Positions 23,653 to 33,123 of a stretch of DNA of 64,000 nt are shown piece after piece. The stretch lies in the NCBI GenBank assembly GCA_033065855.1, contig JAVXUO010001910.1, forward strand, positions 124,001 through 188,000. Reading direction: 5' to 3'. The stretch's first letter is position 1; each line of letters starts with the position of its first letter. This DNA is from Escallonia rubra (taxonomy: Eukaryota > Streptophyta > Magnoliopsida > Escalloniales > Escalloniaceae). The notes under the pieces are model-generated. The model ran no database searches and was not told the DNA's origin. It saw nothing but the letters and a program-made list of their open reading frames with translations. The translations under genes were made by a program, and so were the position numbers.

Positions 23653-24456
23653 TCAAGCCATATACATTTCGTCTCTAAAGTAGTTTACCTCAGGTCTCGA
23701 ATTTAGAACTCCACTAGACATCCCCACATTTATGTGTCATATGCTATAGTTGCATTTACTGCAGGGCAAGCCAACATCCCAAAACAAATTGTTCAAATGC
23801 AGGCCAAAATGAAAAGGACAGATAAAATAATAAAAAGCTCTTAATACATGCTATTTTCAATATAAAGGTCAGCAAGTATATAGATCCATACCAATTCACT
23901 CATGTAATTTGAGGAGTATGTCCCACCACCATCGCCTTAGGGTACTGTTTGCAATGTCTCTTCAAGAATAGATTGAATCTGACAAGCAGAAAATTCAGTT
24001 CCAAAAAGGACCTTTGTATTAGATGAAAATTTAATCAACAAACTTAAAATTAGCAAAAACTGAAAGAAAAGAACTGAAGTAGCACGATTTTCTCATCCCC
24101 CAAATGAATCAAGCATAGTCAAAACCTTTTGTTTTAACTAACGCTTAAGCAAAAACTTTTCAAGCACAGGAGTTCTAAGCAAGAACAGGCCAAAAGCACC
24201 ATGCTTGATCTCGAGGCCATAGAGTTTCTCAGAGACTAAAAAGGAACTCCACCATGCCACTTGTTCTATGTTGCATAATATGTAGGGCAACATAAATGAA
24301 TTGCAAGACTCTTCTGTATCACTATAGGTACAGTTACTCAATAAGTCAACATTCTTGTTGAATCACTTATAATGAAAAAGAAATATGAACATAACTTACG
24401 TCAACATAAGCAAGATTAATTAACCGATATCACAAATGAATTGCTGCTAAACTTAC
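23653..24456. other. CACTA-2 interior, possible exon-like pieces
   Basis: On the minus strand near 23880-23990 a stretch preceded by a pyrimidine-rich AG reads as a short open frame (IQSILEETLQTVP, then a stop, then GDGGGTYSSNYM). It looks exon-like but the source gene is not recognised. The rest is AT-rich with no feature seen. Confidence 0.3.
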
Positions 24457-24549
24457 GACTGAAGTAAAATCATCATCTAACAATATGATATCCGAGCTCT
24501 CTTCTGCAACTTCTGTCCCACTTATGCCCATAGCAAGACCAATATCAGC
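24457..24549 (-). pseudogene. Captured exon of a plant P2B calcium-ATPase (ACA type)
   Basis: A 93-bp minus-strand stretch translates to 31 residues containing [20 protein letters not shown] and then [11 protein letters not shown]. This is the conserved segment after the hinge motif of P-type ATPases, closest to plant autoinhibited Ca2+-ATPases, which pump calcium out of the cytosol. It is bounded by a good acceptor (TTGTAG before GCTGAT) and a good donor (GTAAGT after TCAGTC) and has no stop, so it looks like one complete exon. The next exons of such a gene were not found, so this is a piece carried by CACTA-2, not a working pump. Confidence 0.8.
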
Positions 24550-25865
24550 CTACAATCCATAAAAGTGAACCAGATTAGTTCGATGAAGCAAGAAAATAAG
24601 ACCAAAAGGAACTGAAAATAAAGGTTTTTAACCCTATTATTTGAACATAAAAAACCCGAGATTGTCAAGCGCAAAAAATATATGCATATAGGGTCTCATC
24701 CAAAATTAGTTACAAAGTATTACATCCTAATCATACAATTTCATCCAATATCAGTTGAAAAGGGATAACATACAAACATACTTTCATATGCTGGTAGTTC
24801 ATAAATTTGAAGCCACCATTAACAAACGCCCAGTACAATGCTAAACTCATATAGATCAGATTCAACGAGCCAAGCCAACAAAAACAGATAATATTTACCC
24901 ATTTACTGTGTCAAATAAATGGTATACAATTGTTCATTGTTCATATCAGCAATAGATTTTACATCTCAAATCCACAACAACACTCCTTGACAACAATTGC
25001 ACAACCATCTACTGAAGAATTCCCTCAACGCAATTCCTAATCTCATGAATCACAATATTCCTAATCTAAAAGGTCAAATCTGACCAAATTCTACCCTTTG
25101 TGGAAAAAGCCCCAAATTTCCACTAGAGGGGGAGGAACCCTAAAGGTGATACAAACTAAAGAATGAGGACCGTCTATAGGGTTCAATAGTAGAAGCATCT
25201 TATTTGGAATTTCATTATCTAGAATTAACAAAATTAACCTAGAATCATTGACTAATGCAACCAAATATTGAAACACTAGGAATAATTTGTTACAAAAAGA
25301 GATGGTGATTACCTAATAGTTGTAATTCGACCACAGATTGAGGAAGATGTAACTAAAAAATGGTGGTTCTTGGAGGAAGAGGTAATTGAACCCCGGATTA
25401 AGAAGAGGACGGCGGCAGCGACAGTATTCAGTTAACTTCTTGCGTAACTCTTTGAGGAAGGCGACTTCGGAGGCTGATTTACCTGTGAATAGATAGGAAG
25501 AGAGGGTTTATTTGGAGGGTGGGGCTAGTGGTGGCGGTTGCTGTTTGAAGCTGGCCTTATCGTCGTTGAGTAAGAGAAGGGCGACTGGGGCTGTGGAGGC
25601 AGGGGAGGAAGTGATGCGGTGGGGTTTTGGTCGTCAGGATTCGGGGTGGAGAAGGAGGAGAAGAAGTGGAGGAGGTTAGGGTTACGAACTGAGAAATGGT
25701 GGATTTCAGCTTGGCAAGGAAAATTTCGATTTGCGATTATGGGACATAGGATTTCGGAGAGATGGTGGCCAGATGGAATCAAAATAGGAAGATAAGGGAA
25801 TTGGGGGATATATATTTAGGGTAAACACTCAAGAGGCAGATGTTCCAAGGACCTTTATTGAACCG
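24550..25865. other. CACTA-2 interior with a GC-rich exon-like patch
   Basis: 24550-25350 is AT-rich with nothing recognised. On the minus strand, 25525-25782 gives an 85-residue frame with a Ser/Pro/His-rich composition, followed by CACAGGTAAATC, which could be a donor site. It looks like the first exon of a captured plant gene, perhaps with a targeting peptide, but the gene is not recognised. Confidence 0.35.
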
Positions 25866-26009
25866 ATCAATTTAGGGCGCGGCAAAGCGTCGTATTATGT
25901 ATGAGAAATAAGGACGCTTTTAGCTGAGCGTCTTATAACGGACTTTTTAGGACGCTTTTTATAAAACGTCCCTTTATACGCGTCGTTATAACTAGATTTT
26001 CTTGTAGTG

Positions 26010-26160
26010 GCTTCCGCGCCGTGGCTTGCCGGCGTGGTGGGGTGGTTCTGCCGGATGGTGGGGCGAGGGGGGCTACTGGCGGAGTTGGGCGGGGGAGGGG
26101 GGCTGCTGGCGACGGAGGGGGGGCTGCCGGCGGTGACTTCAGATCTAGGGTTTAAATTGT
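26010..26160. other. MULE-b interior right of CACTA-2
   Basis: Resumes the Rab reading (CTTCCGCGCCGTGG), then changes to a GC-rich TTGCCGGCGTGGTGGGGTG block that also occurs in MULE-a near 10372. The shared block suggests MULE-a and MULE-b derive from a common ancestor. Confidence 0.55.
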
Positions 26161-26399
26161 GGAGAGAGAAAATTAGGTATTTACCATAATAAAGTACAAG
26201 GGGTAGTATCGTCATTTTAAAAATATGTATTGATGACATTATAAAAAAGTATACTTTTTGGACGGAACCCTGACGGATGGATACAGATGATACATTTGAA
26301 ACACTTTTGGTTACGAAATGTTACATTTTGAAATTTGTGTTATTGACTGTAATTACTCTTTAACATTATGGATATAGGTATAATTAGCTCTTAAAATCA

Positions 26400-26431
26400 T
26401 GTAGTACCCAAAAAAAGAACTAAGTCGATAA

Positions 26432-26470
<39 letters not shown>

Positions 26471-26853
26471 CAAAACGAATCACAGTAGCAAACTTGAAGG
26501 AGTCAGGAAAATAATCTTCAGAAAAGTAAAAGGAAAAAACCAAAGAAAGCGTGTGATATAACCGTCACCAAGTCAGAATCCAGCTTGGTGGCGAAACAGT
26601 TAAAAAGAAAACAGAGCAAAATGACGCGAGTCCCTTATGTAATGTCACTACTCGTACGTCGTTATCTGACATCAACCGACCGTTTCTGCCATTACCCAGA
26701 GACGAGACCAGACCAGACCCCACCTTTTCTCAGCTACCTGCAACCGCTAGCCACTGAACTTGCACTCTACTACCCCCGCTCCCCCCCTTATATTCTTTGC
26801 CCCTTTTCAAGCCCAAATATTCTCTTCATTCTGCCCGCAGAAAAAGAGAGAAA
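26400..26853. other. Upstream region of the LRR gene
   Basis: It starts right after the MULE-b target duplication. A TA microsatellite lies at about 26432-26467. A weak TATA-like CTTATATTC lies at 26788-26796 in a C-rich context, about 60 bp before the start codon. So the transposon boundary is only about 455 bp from the coding start, and the promoter is short or partly inside MULE-b. Confidence 0.5.
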
Positions 26854-28146
26854 ATGACCCAGTTACATCACCCTCTGTTCTTCCTCGCTTCTCTGCTTCT
26901 CTTTTGTCGTCCAACTTCGCAACAATTTCATCACACGCAGCGCATCAGCCCCATCGATCTTGCTGCTCTGCGTGACATCAAAAACTCCCTCACCGACCTT
27001 TCGTCTCGCTCTGGTACCACCTTCTTCTCCACCTGGGACTTCTCCGCCCCCGACCCTTGCTCATCGTTCGCCGGCGTCACATGCTCCGTCGAACCCGGTT
27101 CGGTTTCCGGCCAGCGAGTCACCACTCTCACGCTCGGCACCGGCCTCTCCGATTCCCCCGGCCTCTCCGGCTCCCTCTCCCCTTCCATATCCAATCTAAC
27201 CGAGCTGACCCAGCTCATTCTCTTCTCCGGCATTGTCACCGGTCCCATTCCGTCCCAACTGGGTTCACTCAAGAACCTCCGGGTCATTTCCCTGACGAAA
27301 AACCGGTTAACGGGTGCCATACCCGAAACGCTGTTAACCCTCCCGAATCTTCACACTCTGGATCTCAGTTGCAACCAGCTCGCGGGGCCAGTCGCAGATC
27401 TCTCCGGGCTGACTCAGCTGAGGGTGCTGGTGCTAGCCTCGAACAGGCTACATGGGAATCTCCCCGAGCTCCCGGCTCAGCTCCTCCACCTGGACTTGAA
27501 AAATAACGGCTTATCGGGGACGCTGCCGAACCGGATGCCGTTGACGCTCCGCTACTTGTCGGCATCGATGAACTCGATGTGGGGCCCGCTCAACGGCTTG
27601 GAGTCACTCTCGGAGTTAGTGTACCTCGACTTAAGCATGAACAGGTTCAGTGGGACCATCCCGCCCTCACTCTTTCGCCCCTCCCTCTCATCAATGCTCC
27701 TCCAACGGAACAATCTGTCCGGCGGGGTCCCACCTTCCCTCCTCCCGAACCCGTCATCACCGCCGTCGATCTCCGTTTCCTCCTACGGCTCAGGATCCAT
27801 CGTGGACCTCAGCCACAACTTCCTCAAGGGCGAAATATCCAGCGTTTTGGCGGGAGTGGAGACCCTTTTTCTGAACAACAACCGCCTGGTCGGGACGGTG
27901 CCGGAGGAGTACGTGAACAGCGTGTACAGCGGCAGCACCAAGACGCTTTACTTGCAGCACAATTACATAAGCCGGTTCCCGTTGGAACCCGGGTCGGTGC
28001 TGCCCGAGTCCGCGTCCGTTTGCTTGGCTTACAATTGCATGGTGCCACGGGTGGGGCTAACGGCGTGCCCGGCGAGTGCGGGGGGTCAGCTTTCCAGGCC
28101 GGTGCACCAGTGCTCCGTGTTCAATAATGGAAGCTCCATTGGTTAA
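26854..28146 (+). CDS. Secreted leucine-rich-repeat protein (no kinase)
   Basis: An intronless frame of 430 residues from the ATG at 26854; an in-frame ATG at 26797 would add 19 residues before the hydrophobic signal and is less likely. Residues 1-22 form a signal peptide (FFLASLLLFC). An LRR N-terminal cap follows (SPIDLAALRDIKNSL...TWDFSAPDPCSSFAGVTC, with Cys69 and Cys77). About ten plant-type LRRs run from about residue 105 to 375 (for example GPIPSQLGSLKNLRVISLTK). The C-terminal tail has four Cys. There is no membrane span or kinase, so it should be extracellular or in the cell wall. From memory it is closest to the Arabidopsis LRR protein At3g17640. Ligand and role are unknown. No damage is seen, and codon use is GC-rich compared with its surroundings. 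Confidence 0.92.
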   Translation: MTQLHHPLFFLASLLLFCRPTSQQFHHTQRISPIDLAALRDIKNSLTDLSSRSGTTFFSTWDFSAPDPCSSFAGVTCSVEPGSVSGQRVTTLTLGTGLSDSPGLSGSLSPSISNLTELTQLILFSGIVTGPIPSQLGSLKNLRVISLTKNRLTGAIPETLLTLPNLHTLDLSCNQLAGPVADLSGLTQLRVLVLASNRLHGNLPELPAQLLHLDLKNNGLSGTLPNRMPLTLRYLSASMNSMWGPLNGLESLSELVYLDLSMNRFSGTIPPSLFRPSLSSMLLQRNNLSGGVPPSLLPNPSSPPSISVSSYGSGSIVDLSHNFLKGEISSVLAGVETLFLNNNRLVGTVPEEYVNSVYSGSTKTLYLQHNYISRFPLEPGSVLPESASVCLAYNCMVPRVGLTACPASAGGQLSRPVHQCSVFNNGSSIG

Positions 28147-28778
28147 CTTTGATAAAAGTAATATATATATATATATATATAGGACCACCTACACTTTATC
28201 CGTTTTCTTAATTTTTCCTTTTTGCCTATTAATTAATTGGTCTTAAAACTTTATAAGGGTTCTTCTTAGTTTTCTTTGGGTGCCTTTGGAGAGGAGCGTG
28301 GAGGCTTTTACTAAATTTGTTCCTTTTTTTCTTTTTGTTTTTCTTTTTTTTCCCGCTTGTTTGGGCCGGAAGATATAGATATGAGCGGTGTTATCACCGG
28401 CCATACTGAATTATGTTGTATATAGAGGCGGCACCCTTGTATTCTTAATTATCAAAACTTGTTTGTATACAAATGGAAAGTATGTCGTGCGAAAAAATGT
28501 TGTTAATATTATTTGCTTTATTTTTTATGGGTTAGATTCGAAATAGAGGAAGACAGAATGTGAAGACGTGAAGAATTTTAAAGTAAATGTTGACATTTCA
28601 AAACATACCCATTTCAGACTACACCACCGAGTGTAAATATGAGTAACTAATACATGTCAGGTCTGTAGACTAATTAAGATGAAATTAAGGCAGCCAGCCC
28701 ATCTTCCATTGTCAGGAACATGTTAAAAATTAAGCTCAATTGCTGAGAAGGACAAGCCTTGGGCTATATATATATATA
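28147..28778. other. 3' region of the LRR gene
   Basis: A TA microsatellite (about 28160-28181) lies just after the stop codon, then T-rich sequence that probably holds the 3' untranslated region and polyadenylation site. No other gene is seen. It ends in a second TA run (28765-28778) at the edge of the large inverted repeat. Confidence 0.55.
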
Positions 28779-28821
28779 GGGGCCCGATCCACACCCACCG
28801 GTGGATAAAAAAAATTTCTCC

Positions 28822-29116
28822 ACCCAACCGCTTCTCTTACATGCGGTTGGGTACTGTATCATTTTCTCGTGGGCCCCACCACAAAAAGCACTCATTTTTT
28901 TTTTGAGCCCAACCGCATGTAAGAGAAGCGGTTGGGCATGATTATTTTTTTGACATGGGCCCACCACAAAAAACCACTCCACCCAACCGCTTCTCTTATA
29001 CGCGGTTGGGACAAATTTTTTTTTGCCCAACCGCTTCTCTTAGAAGCGGTTGGTAAGCCCCTTTTTTTTAACCATTTCGTTAAAAAACCAACTGCATCTA
29101 AAAGAAGCGGTTGGTG
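28822..29116. repeat. Short palindromes with CCAACCGC/GCGGTTGG, left arm
   Basis: At least five units of the form CCCAACCGCTTCTCTTACAT followed by GCGGTTGGG, some inverted, separated by A/T runs and GTGGGCCC-like spacers. Each can form a small stem of about nine base pairs. The mirrored set is at about 32758-33050. Confidence 0.8.
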
Positions 29117-29199
29117 GCTTTTTTTTGGGTGGCTCCCACACAAAAATTTTCAAATTTTTTGCTTGGCTGACACACAAAAAAAAAAAATTTGAGCCAAGG

Positions 29200-29580
29200 C
29201 TGCCACGTGGCCTCCCCCGCTACTGCCACGTGGCAAAACCGCGTGAAGAGGCGCCGGTTGGGCGATGGCCCTGCCACGTGGCCTCCTCCGCGCCTGCCAC
29301 GTGGCCCAACCGCGTGAAGGGACGCCGGTTGGTGCCACGTGGCCTCCCCCGCGCCTGCCACGTGGCCCAACCGCGTGAAGGGACGCCGGTTGGTGCGATG
29401 CCCTGCCGCGTGGCCTCCACGCGCCTGCCACGTGGCCACCACGCGCCTGCCACGTGGCCCAACGCGGGAAGGTGCGCCGGTTGGTACGATGGCGGTGCCA
29501 CGTGGCCTCCCCCGCGCCTGCCACGTGGCCCAACCGCGTGAAGGGGCCGCGTGGGTTGCCCTCTCCTTCTGCCACGTGGC
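29200..29580. repeat. G-box (GCCACGTGGC) array, left arm
   Basis: Eleven copies of CACGTG, nearly all as the 10-bp palindrome GCCACGTGGC, spaced by CTCCCCCGCGCCT or CAACCGCGTGAAGG-type linkers. CACGTG is the core binding site of plant bHLH and bZIP factors. The mirrored array at about 32360-32672 has eight intact copies plus mutated ones (ACGTGG, CACATG). Long frames here, in several registers, are by-products of the GC-rich repeat. Confidence 0.85.
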
Positions 29581-29668
29581 GCCCCCCCCCCCCCCACGCG
29601 CCTGATGCTCCCCGTGACTCTGTCCTTCCCTCCCCGTGACTGTCCTTTTGCAGTCTTTTTTTTCGCGC

Positions 29669-29669
29669 N
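29669..29669. other. Ambiguous base (N)
   Basis: A single N sits beside a T run in the left arm (CGCGCNAAATTT). It marks uncertain assembly or base calling in a difficult hairpin region. Confidence 0.99.
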
Positions 29670-29748
29670 AAATTTTTTTTTCTTCAGAGACCACTCACGG
29701 GTTTTTTCTGCAGAGACCCTTTTTTTCTTCTCTCTTCCTTTTTCTTCT

Positions 29749-29759
29749 CTATTTATAAT
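29749..29759 (+). promoter_or_regulatory. TATA-like box in the left arm
   Basis: CTATTTATAAT follows a pyrimidine-rich stretch and the G-box array, and precedes a C-rich leader-like stretch. At 29906 CAACAAGTAAGTATTTT looks like a splice donor. The set resembles a plant or LTR promoter pointing into the hairpin. No transcript evidence. Confidence 0.45.
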
Positions 29760-30020
29760 CCCCTCCCCCCAACCATTCTTCTCCACATTTCTGCTCTGCT
29801 CCGCACTTTTTCTCCACAAACCAAAAAATTTTAGCGCTAGAAGAAGATCGGTGGATAATCGCTAGAAGATCGGTAGATTTTTCTTCAAATACATCAAGTC
29901 ACAACAAGTAAGTATTTTGAATTTCCTTATAATCAATGTTAGGTTTATACAAATCAGCGTATTACACTTAGCGTATTACATTTATAGCGATTCAAAATAG
30001 CGTATTACATTACATTTATA

Positions 30021-30657
30021 GACAGCTTTTTCACGGATTTATAAAAAATAGCTAGAGCGAGATTTTGCCAAAGTACAAAAAAGAGACCCTAGTTATTCTG
30101 AAAGGATCTGTATCAGGTAAAAATTTCAGATTTTTCCAAGGACTGTAGAGGGGCTAACTGATACGGGGAACCGTGTACCTTCGCAGTCTAATTTAAAATA
30201 CCAAGCTAGCGCGATTTCGCGCGAAACTTTTACGAGAACCCTAGGATGTTGGGAAGTTCCATTCCCCAGGATTTCGCGCCATTCCGGAGCCGTTTGCTAT
30301 TTTTTTGCCCGAACGGCCCTTTCAGCACTCGCCCTTTAATTAGACAGCTTTTTCACGGATTTATAAAAAATAGCTAGAGCGTGATTTGGCCAAAGTGCAA
30401 AACAGGGACCCTAGTTATTCTGAAAGGATCTGTATCAGGTAAAAATTTCAGATTTTTCCAAGGACTGTAGAGGGGCTAACTGATACGGGGAACCGTGTAC
30501 CTTCGCAGTCTAATTTAAAATACCAAGCTAGCACGATTTCGCGCAAAACTTTTACGAGAACCCTAGGATGTTGGGAAGTTCCATTCCCCAGGATTTCGCG
30601 CCATTCCGGAGCCGTTTGCTATTTTTTTGCCCGAACGGCCCTTTCAGCGCTCGCCCT
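30021..30657 (+). repeat. Direct 322-bp duplication in the left arm
   Basis: Unit 1 (30021-30342) and unit 2 (30343-30657) both start GACAGCTTTTTCACGGATTT and end near CCCTTTCAGC(A/G)CTCGCCCTTTA. The right arm has the same two units (about 31214-31530 and 31532-31853), so this duplication is probably older than the inversion. Confidence 0.88.
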
Positions 30658-31213
30658 TTAAGTCAAGTTTTTAAATGTATTACGTCAATTATATACCCAA
30701 TATATCAGGAAAGATTTTAAAGGGGGAAAGTTACCAAAACACCCGCTACTTGTGCAAAATACCCCCTGGCAGTCATCGCCGGTGCGTCACAAGTTCCTGA
30801 ATTCACCCGGGACAATAAAAGTTTTTGGGTGTCTGACACCCTTTGCTGAACTAAAAGTTATTTTAAGGTATGTATCATGAGGCTGGATCCTTCCTAGCAA
30901 AATAGTCACCGATGAGCGGCAAATTACCGAAATGCCCCCTGGGGTTCACTATCACCCCAACGCCCCCGAACCAGCTGCAAAACAACAGTTCAGGTTCTGT
31001 GATTATATTTCTGGACTAAAACTGTGTAATTAAAAACTTGGCGCGGGAAAATTACCGAAACACCCCTCGCGGGGTGGCAAATTACCGAAATGCCCCTGGC
31101 ATCAGGAAAAATCTCAAAGGTGCCTCGAAATGCTACTTTACGCTTCGTGAGTTCATCATTGGCCTAAAAAGTACTTTACGGATTTTTCGCGCAAAAATCG
31201 CGAACCGATGTAC
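30658..31213 (-). repeat. Hairpin spacer, LTR-like
   Basis: Contains repeated AAATTACCGAAA(C/T)(A/G)CCCC units. Read on the minus strand, these correspond to the GGTAATTT...GGGG(T/C)ATTT units of LTR A at 11905-12240. Nothing coding is recognised. Confidence 0.6.
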
Positions 31214-32111
31214 AGGGCGAGCGCTGAAAGGGCCGTTCGGGCAAAAAAATAGCAAACGGCTCCGGAATGGCGCGAAATCCTGGGGAATGGAACTTCCCAA
31301 CATCCTAGGGTTCTCGTAAAAGTTTCGCGCGAAATCGCGCTAGCTTGGTATTTTAAATTAGACTGCGAAGGTACACGGTTCCCCGTATCAGTTAGCCCCT
31401 CTACAGTCCTTGGAAAAATCTGAAATTTTTACCTGATACAGATCCTTTCAGAATAACTAGGGTCCCTGTTTTGTACTTTGGCCAAATCACGCTCTAGCTA
31501 TTTTTTATAAATCCGTGAAAAAGCTGTCTAATTACATGGTGAGCGCTGAAAGGGCCGTTCGGGCAAAAAAATAGCAAACGGCTCCGGAATGGCGCGAAAT
31601 CCTGGGGAATGGAACTTCCCAACATCCTAGGGTTCTCGTAAAAGTTTCGCGCGAAATCGCGCTAGCTTGGTATTTTAAATTAGACTGCGAAGGTACACGG
31701 TTCCCTGTATCAGTTAGCCCCTCTACAGTGCTTGGAAAAATCTGCAATTTTTACCTCATACAGATCCTTTTAGAATAACTAGGGTCTCTTTTTTGTACTT
31801 TGGCAAAATCTCGCTCTAGCTATTTTTTATAAATCCGTGAAAAAGCTGTCTATAAATGTAATGTAATACGCTATTTTGAATCGCTATAAATGTAATACGC
31901 TAAGTGTAATACGCTGATTTGTATAAACCTAACATTGAATTATAAGGAAATTCAAAATACTTACTTGTTGTGACTTGATGTATTTGAAGAAAAATCTACC
32001 GATCTTCTAGCGATTATCCACCGATCTTCTTCTAGCGCTAAAATTTTTTGGTTTGTGGAGAAAAAGTGCGGAGCAGAGCAGAAATGTGGAGAAGAATGGT
32101 TGGGGGAGGGG

Positions 32112-32122
32112 ATTATAAATAG
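32112..32122 (-). promoter_or_regulatory. TATA-like box in the right arm (mirror copy)
   Basis: The reverse complement of the left-arm box (ATTATAAATAG on the plus strand). It points left, towards the spacer, so the two arms carry facing promoter-like regions. Confidence 0.45.
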
Positions 32123-33084
32123 AGAAGAAAAAGGAAAAGAGAAAAAAAAAGGGGGTATCCCGAGAAAAAACCCGTGAGTGGTCTCTGAAGAAAAAAAAAA
32201 ATTGGCGCGAAAAAAAGACTCTGCAAAAGGACAGTCACGGGGAGGGAAGGACAGAGTCACGGGGAGCATCAGGCGCGTGGGGGGGGGGGGGGCAACGTGG
32301 CAGAAGGAGAGGGAAACCCGCGGGGCACCTTTCCGCGGTGGGGCTACGTGGCAGGGGCGGGGGAGGCCACGTGGCACCGCCATCGTACCAACCGGCGCAC
32401 TTTCCCGCGTTGGGCCACATGGCAGGCGCGTGGTGGCCACGTGGCAGGCGCGTGGAGGCCACGCGGCAGGGCATCGCACCAACCGGCGTCCCTTCACGCG
32501 GTTGGGCCACGTGGCAGGCGCGGGGGAGGCCACGTGGCACCAACCGGCGTCCCTTCACGCGGTTGGGCCACGTGGCAGGCGCGGAGGAGGCCACGTGGCA
32601 GGGCCATCGCCCAACCGGCGCCCCTTCACGCGGTTTTGCCACGTGGCAGTCGCGGGGGAGGCCACGTGGCAGCCTTGGCTCGAAATTTTTTTTTTTTTTG
32701 TGTCAGCCAATCAAAAAATTTGAAAATTTTTGTGTGGGGGCCACCCAAAAAAAAAGCCACCAACCGCTTCTTTTATATGCGGTTGGTTTTTTAAAAAATT
32801 GTTAAAAAAAAGGGGCTTACCAACCGCTTCTAAGAGAAGCGGTTGGGCAAAAAAAAATTTGTCCCAACCGCGTATAAGAGAAGCGGTTGGGTGGAGTGGT
32901 TTTTTGTGGTGGGCCCATGTCAAAAAAATAATCATGCCCAACCGCTTCTCTTACATGCGGTTGGGATAAAAAAAAAAATGAGTGCTTTTTGTGGTGGGCC
33001 CACGAGAAAATGATACAGTACCCAACCGCATGTAAGAGAAGCGGTTGGGGGGAGGAATGTTTGTTATCCACCAGTGGGTGTGGC

Positions 33085-33087
<3 letters not shown>

Positions 33088-33123
<36 letters not shown>

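Larger units (their letters stand above)
17181..26009. mobile_element. CACTA-2, non-autonomous CACTA element with captured exons
   Basis: The left end is CACTACAACAAAAATGAG and the right end is ATTTTCTTGTAGTG. A 3-bp target duplication GCT flanks it (17178-17180 and 26010-26012). Subterminal repeats carry AAGGACGC / GCGTCCTT at both ends (17200-17460 and 25865-25985). It includes one unit of the tandem duplication; without that it is about 3.4 kb. No transposase is visible. A P-type ATPase exon lies at 24457-24549. The left end recurs at 22601 in copy 2. Confidence 0.87.
16545..26390. mobile_element. MULE-b (Pack-MULE type), enlarged by CACTA-2 and the duplication
   Basis: The left end GGGCTAATTACACCTATGTC is of the same family as MULE-a and MULE-c. 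The right end (ATATAGGTATAATTAGCTC) has decayed more. Flanks are TTAAAATTA (16536-16544) and TTAAAATCA (26391-26399), a 9-bp target duplication with one mismatch. Subtracting one duplication unit (5420 bp) and CACTA-2 with its target copy (about 3412 bp) leaves about 1.0 kb, the usual size of this family here. It carries a Rab GTPase fragment and possibly a CW zinc-finger fragment. The left end also occurs in copy 2 at 21965. Confidence 0.8.
28779..33087. repeat. Large inverted repeat (hairpin locus), 1.9-kb arms
   Basis: Left arm about 28779-30657, right arm about 31214-33087 as its reverse complement, spacer 30658-31213. The outer ends read GGGCCCGATCCACACCCACC and, complemented from the right, GGGCCACACCCACTGG, both inside TA runs. 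The arms match closely over their whole length with few mismatches. From outside to inside each arm has several AACCGC...GCGGTT short palindromes, a G-box array, a C-run, a TATA region, and two direct copies of a 320-bp unit. The inner part resembles LTR A. It could be a foldback-like element, a MULE with very long terminal repeats, or an inverted duplication of an LTR. Confidence 0.9.

Noticed and set aside
27579-28127. 182-residue frame overlapping the LRR gene in another frame, and minus-strand frames nearby
   Set aside because: Shadows of the GC-rich LRR coding sequence without recognisable domains.
28822-29116. CRISPR-like look of evenly spaced AACCGC...GCGGTT repeats
   Set aside because: The repeats are short palindromes of a plant repetitive element with low-complexity spacers, and there are no cas genes.
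29050-29865. Long overlapping frames in the left hairpin arm (up to 199 residues), mirrored at 31961-32805
   Set aside because: They come from the GC-rich G-box repeat, are open in several frames on both strands, and translate to repeats such as ATWPNRVKGRR. No domain is seen.
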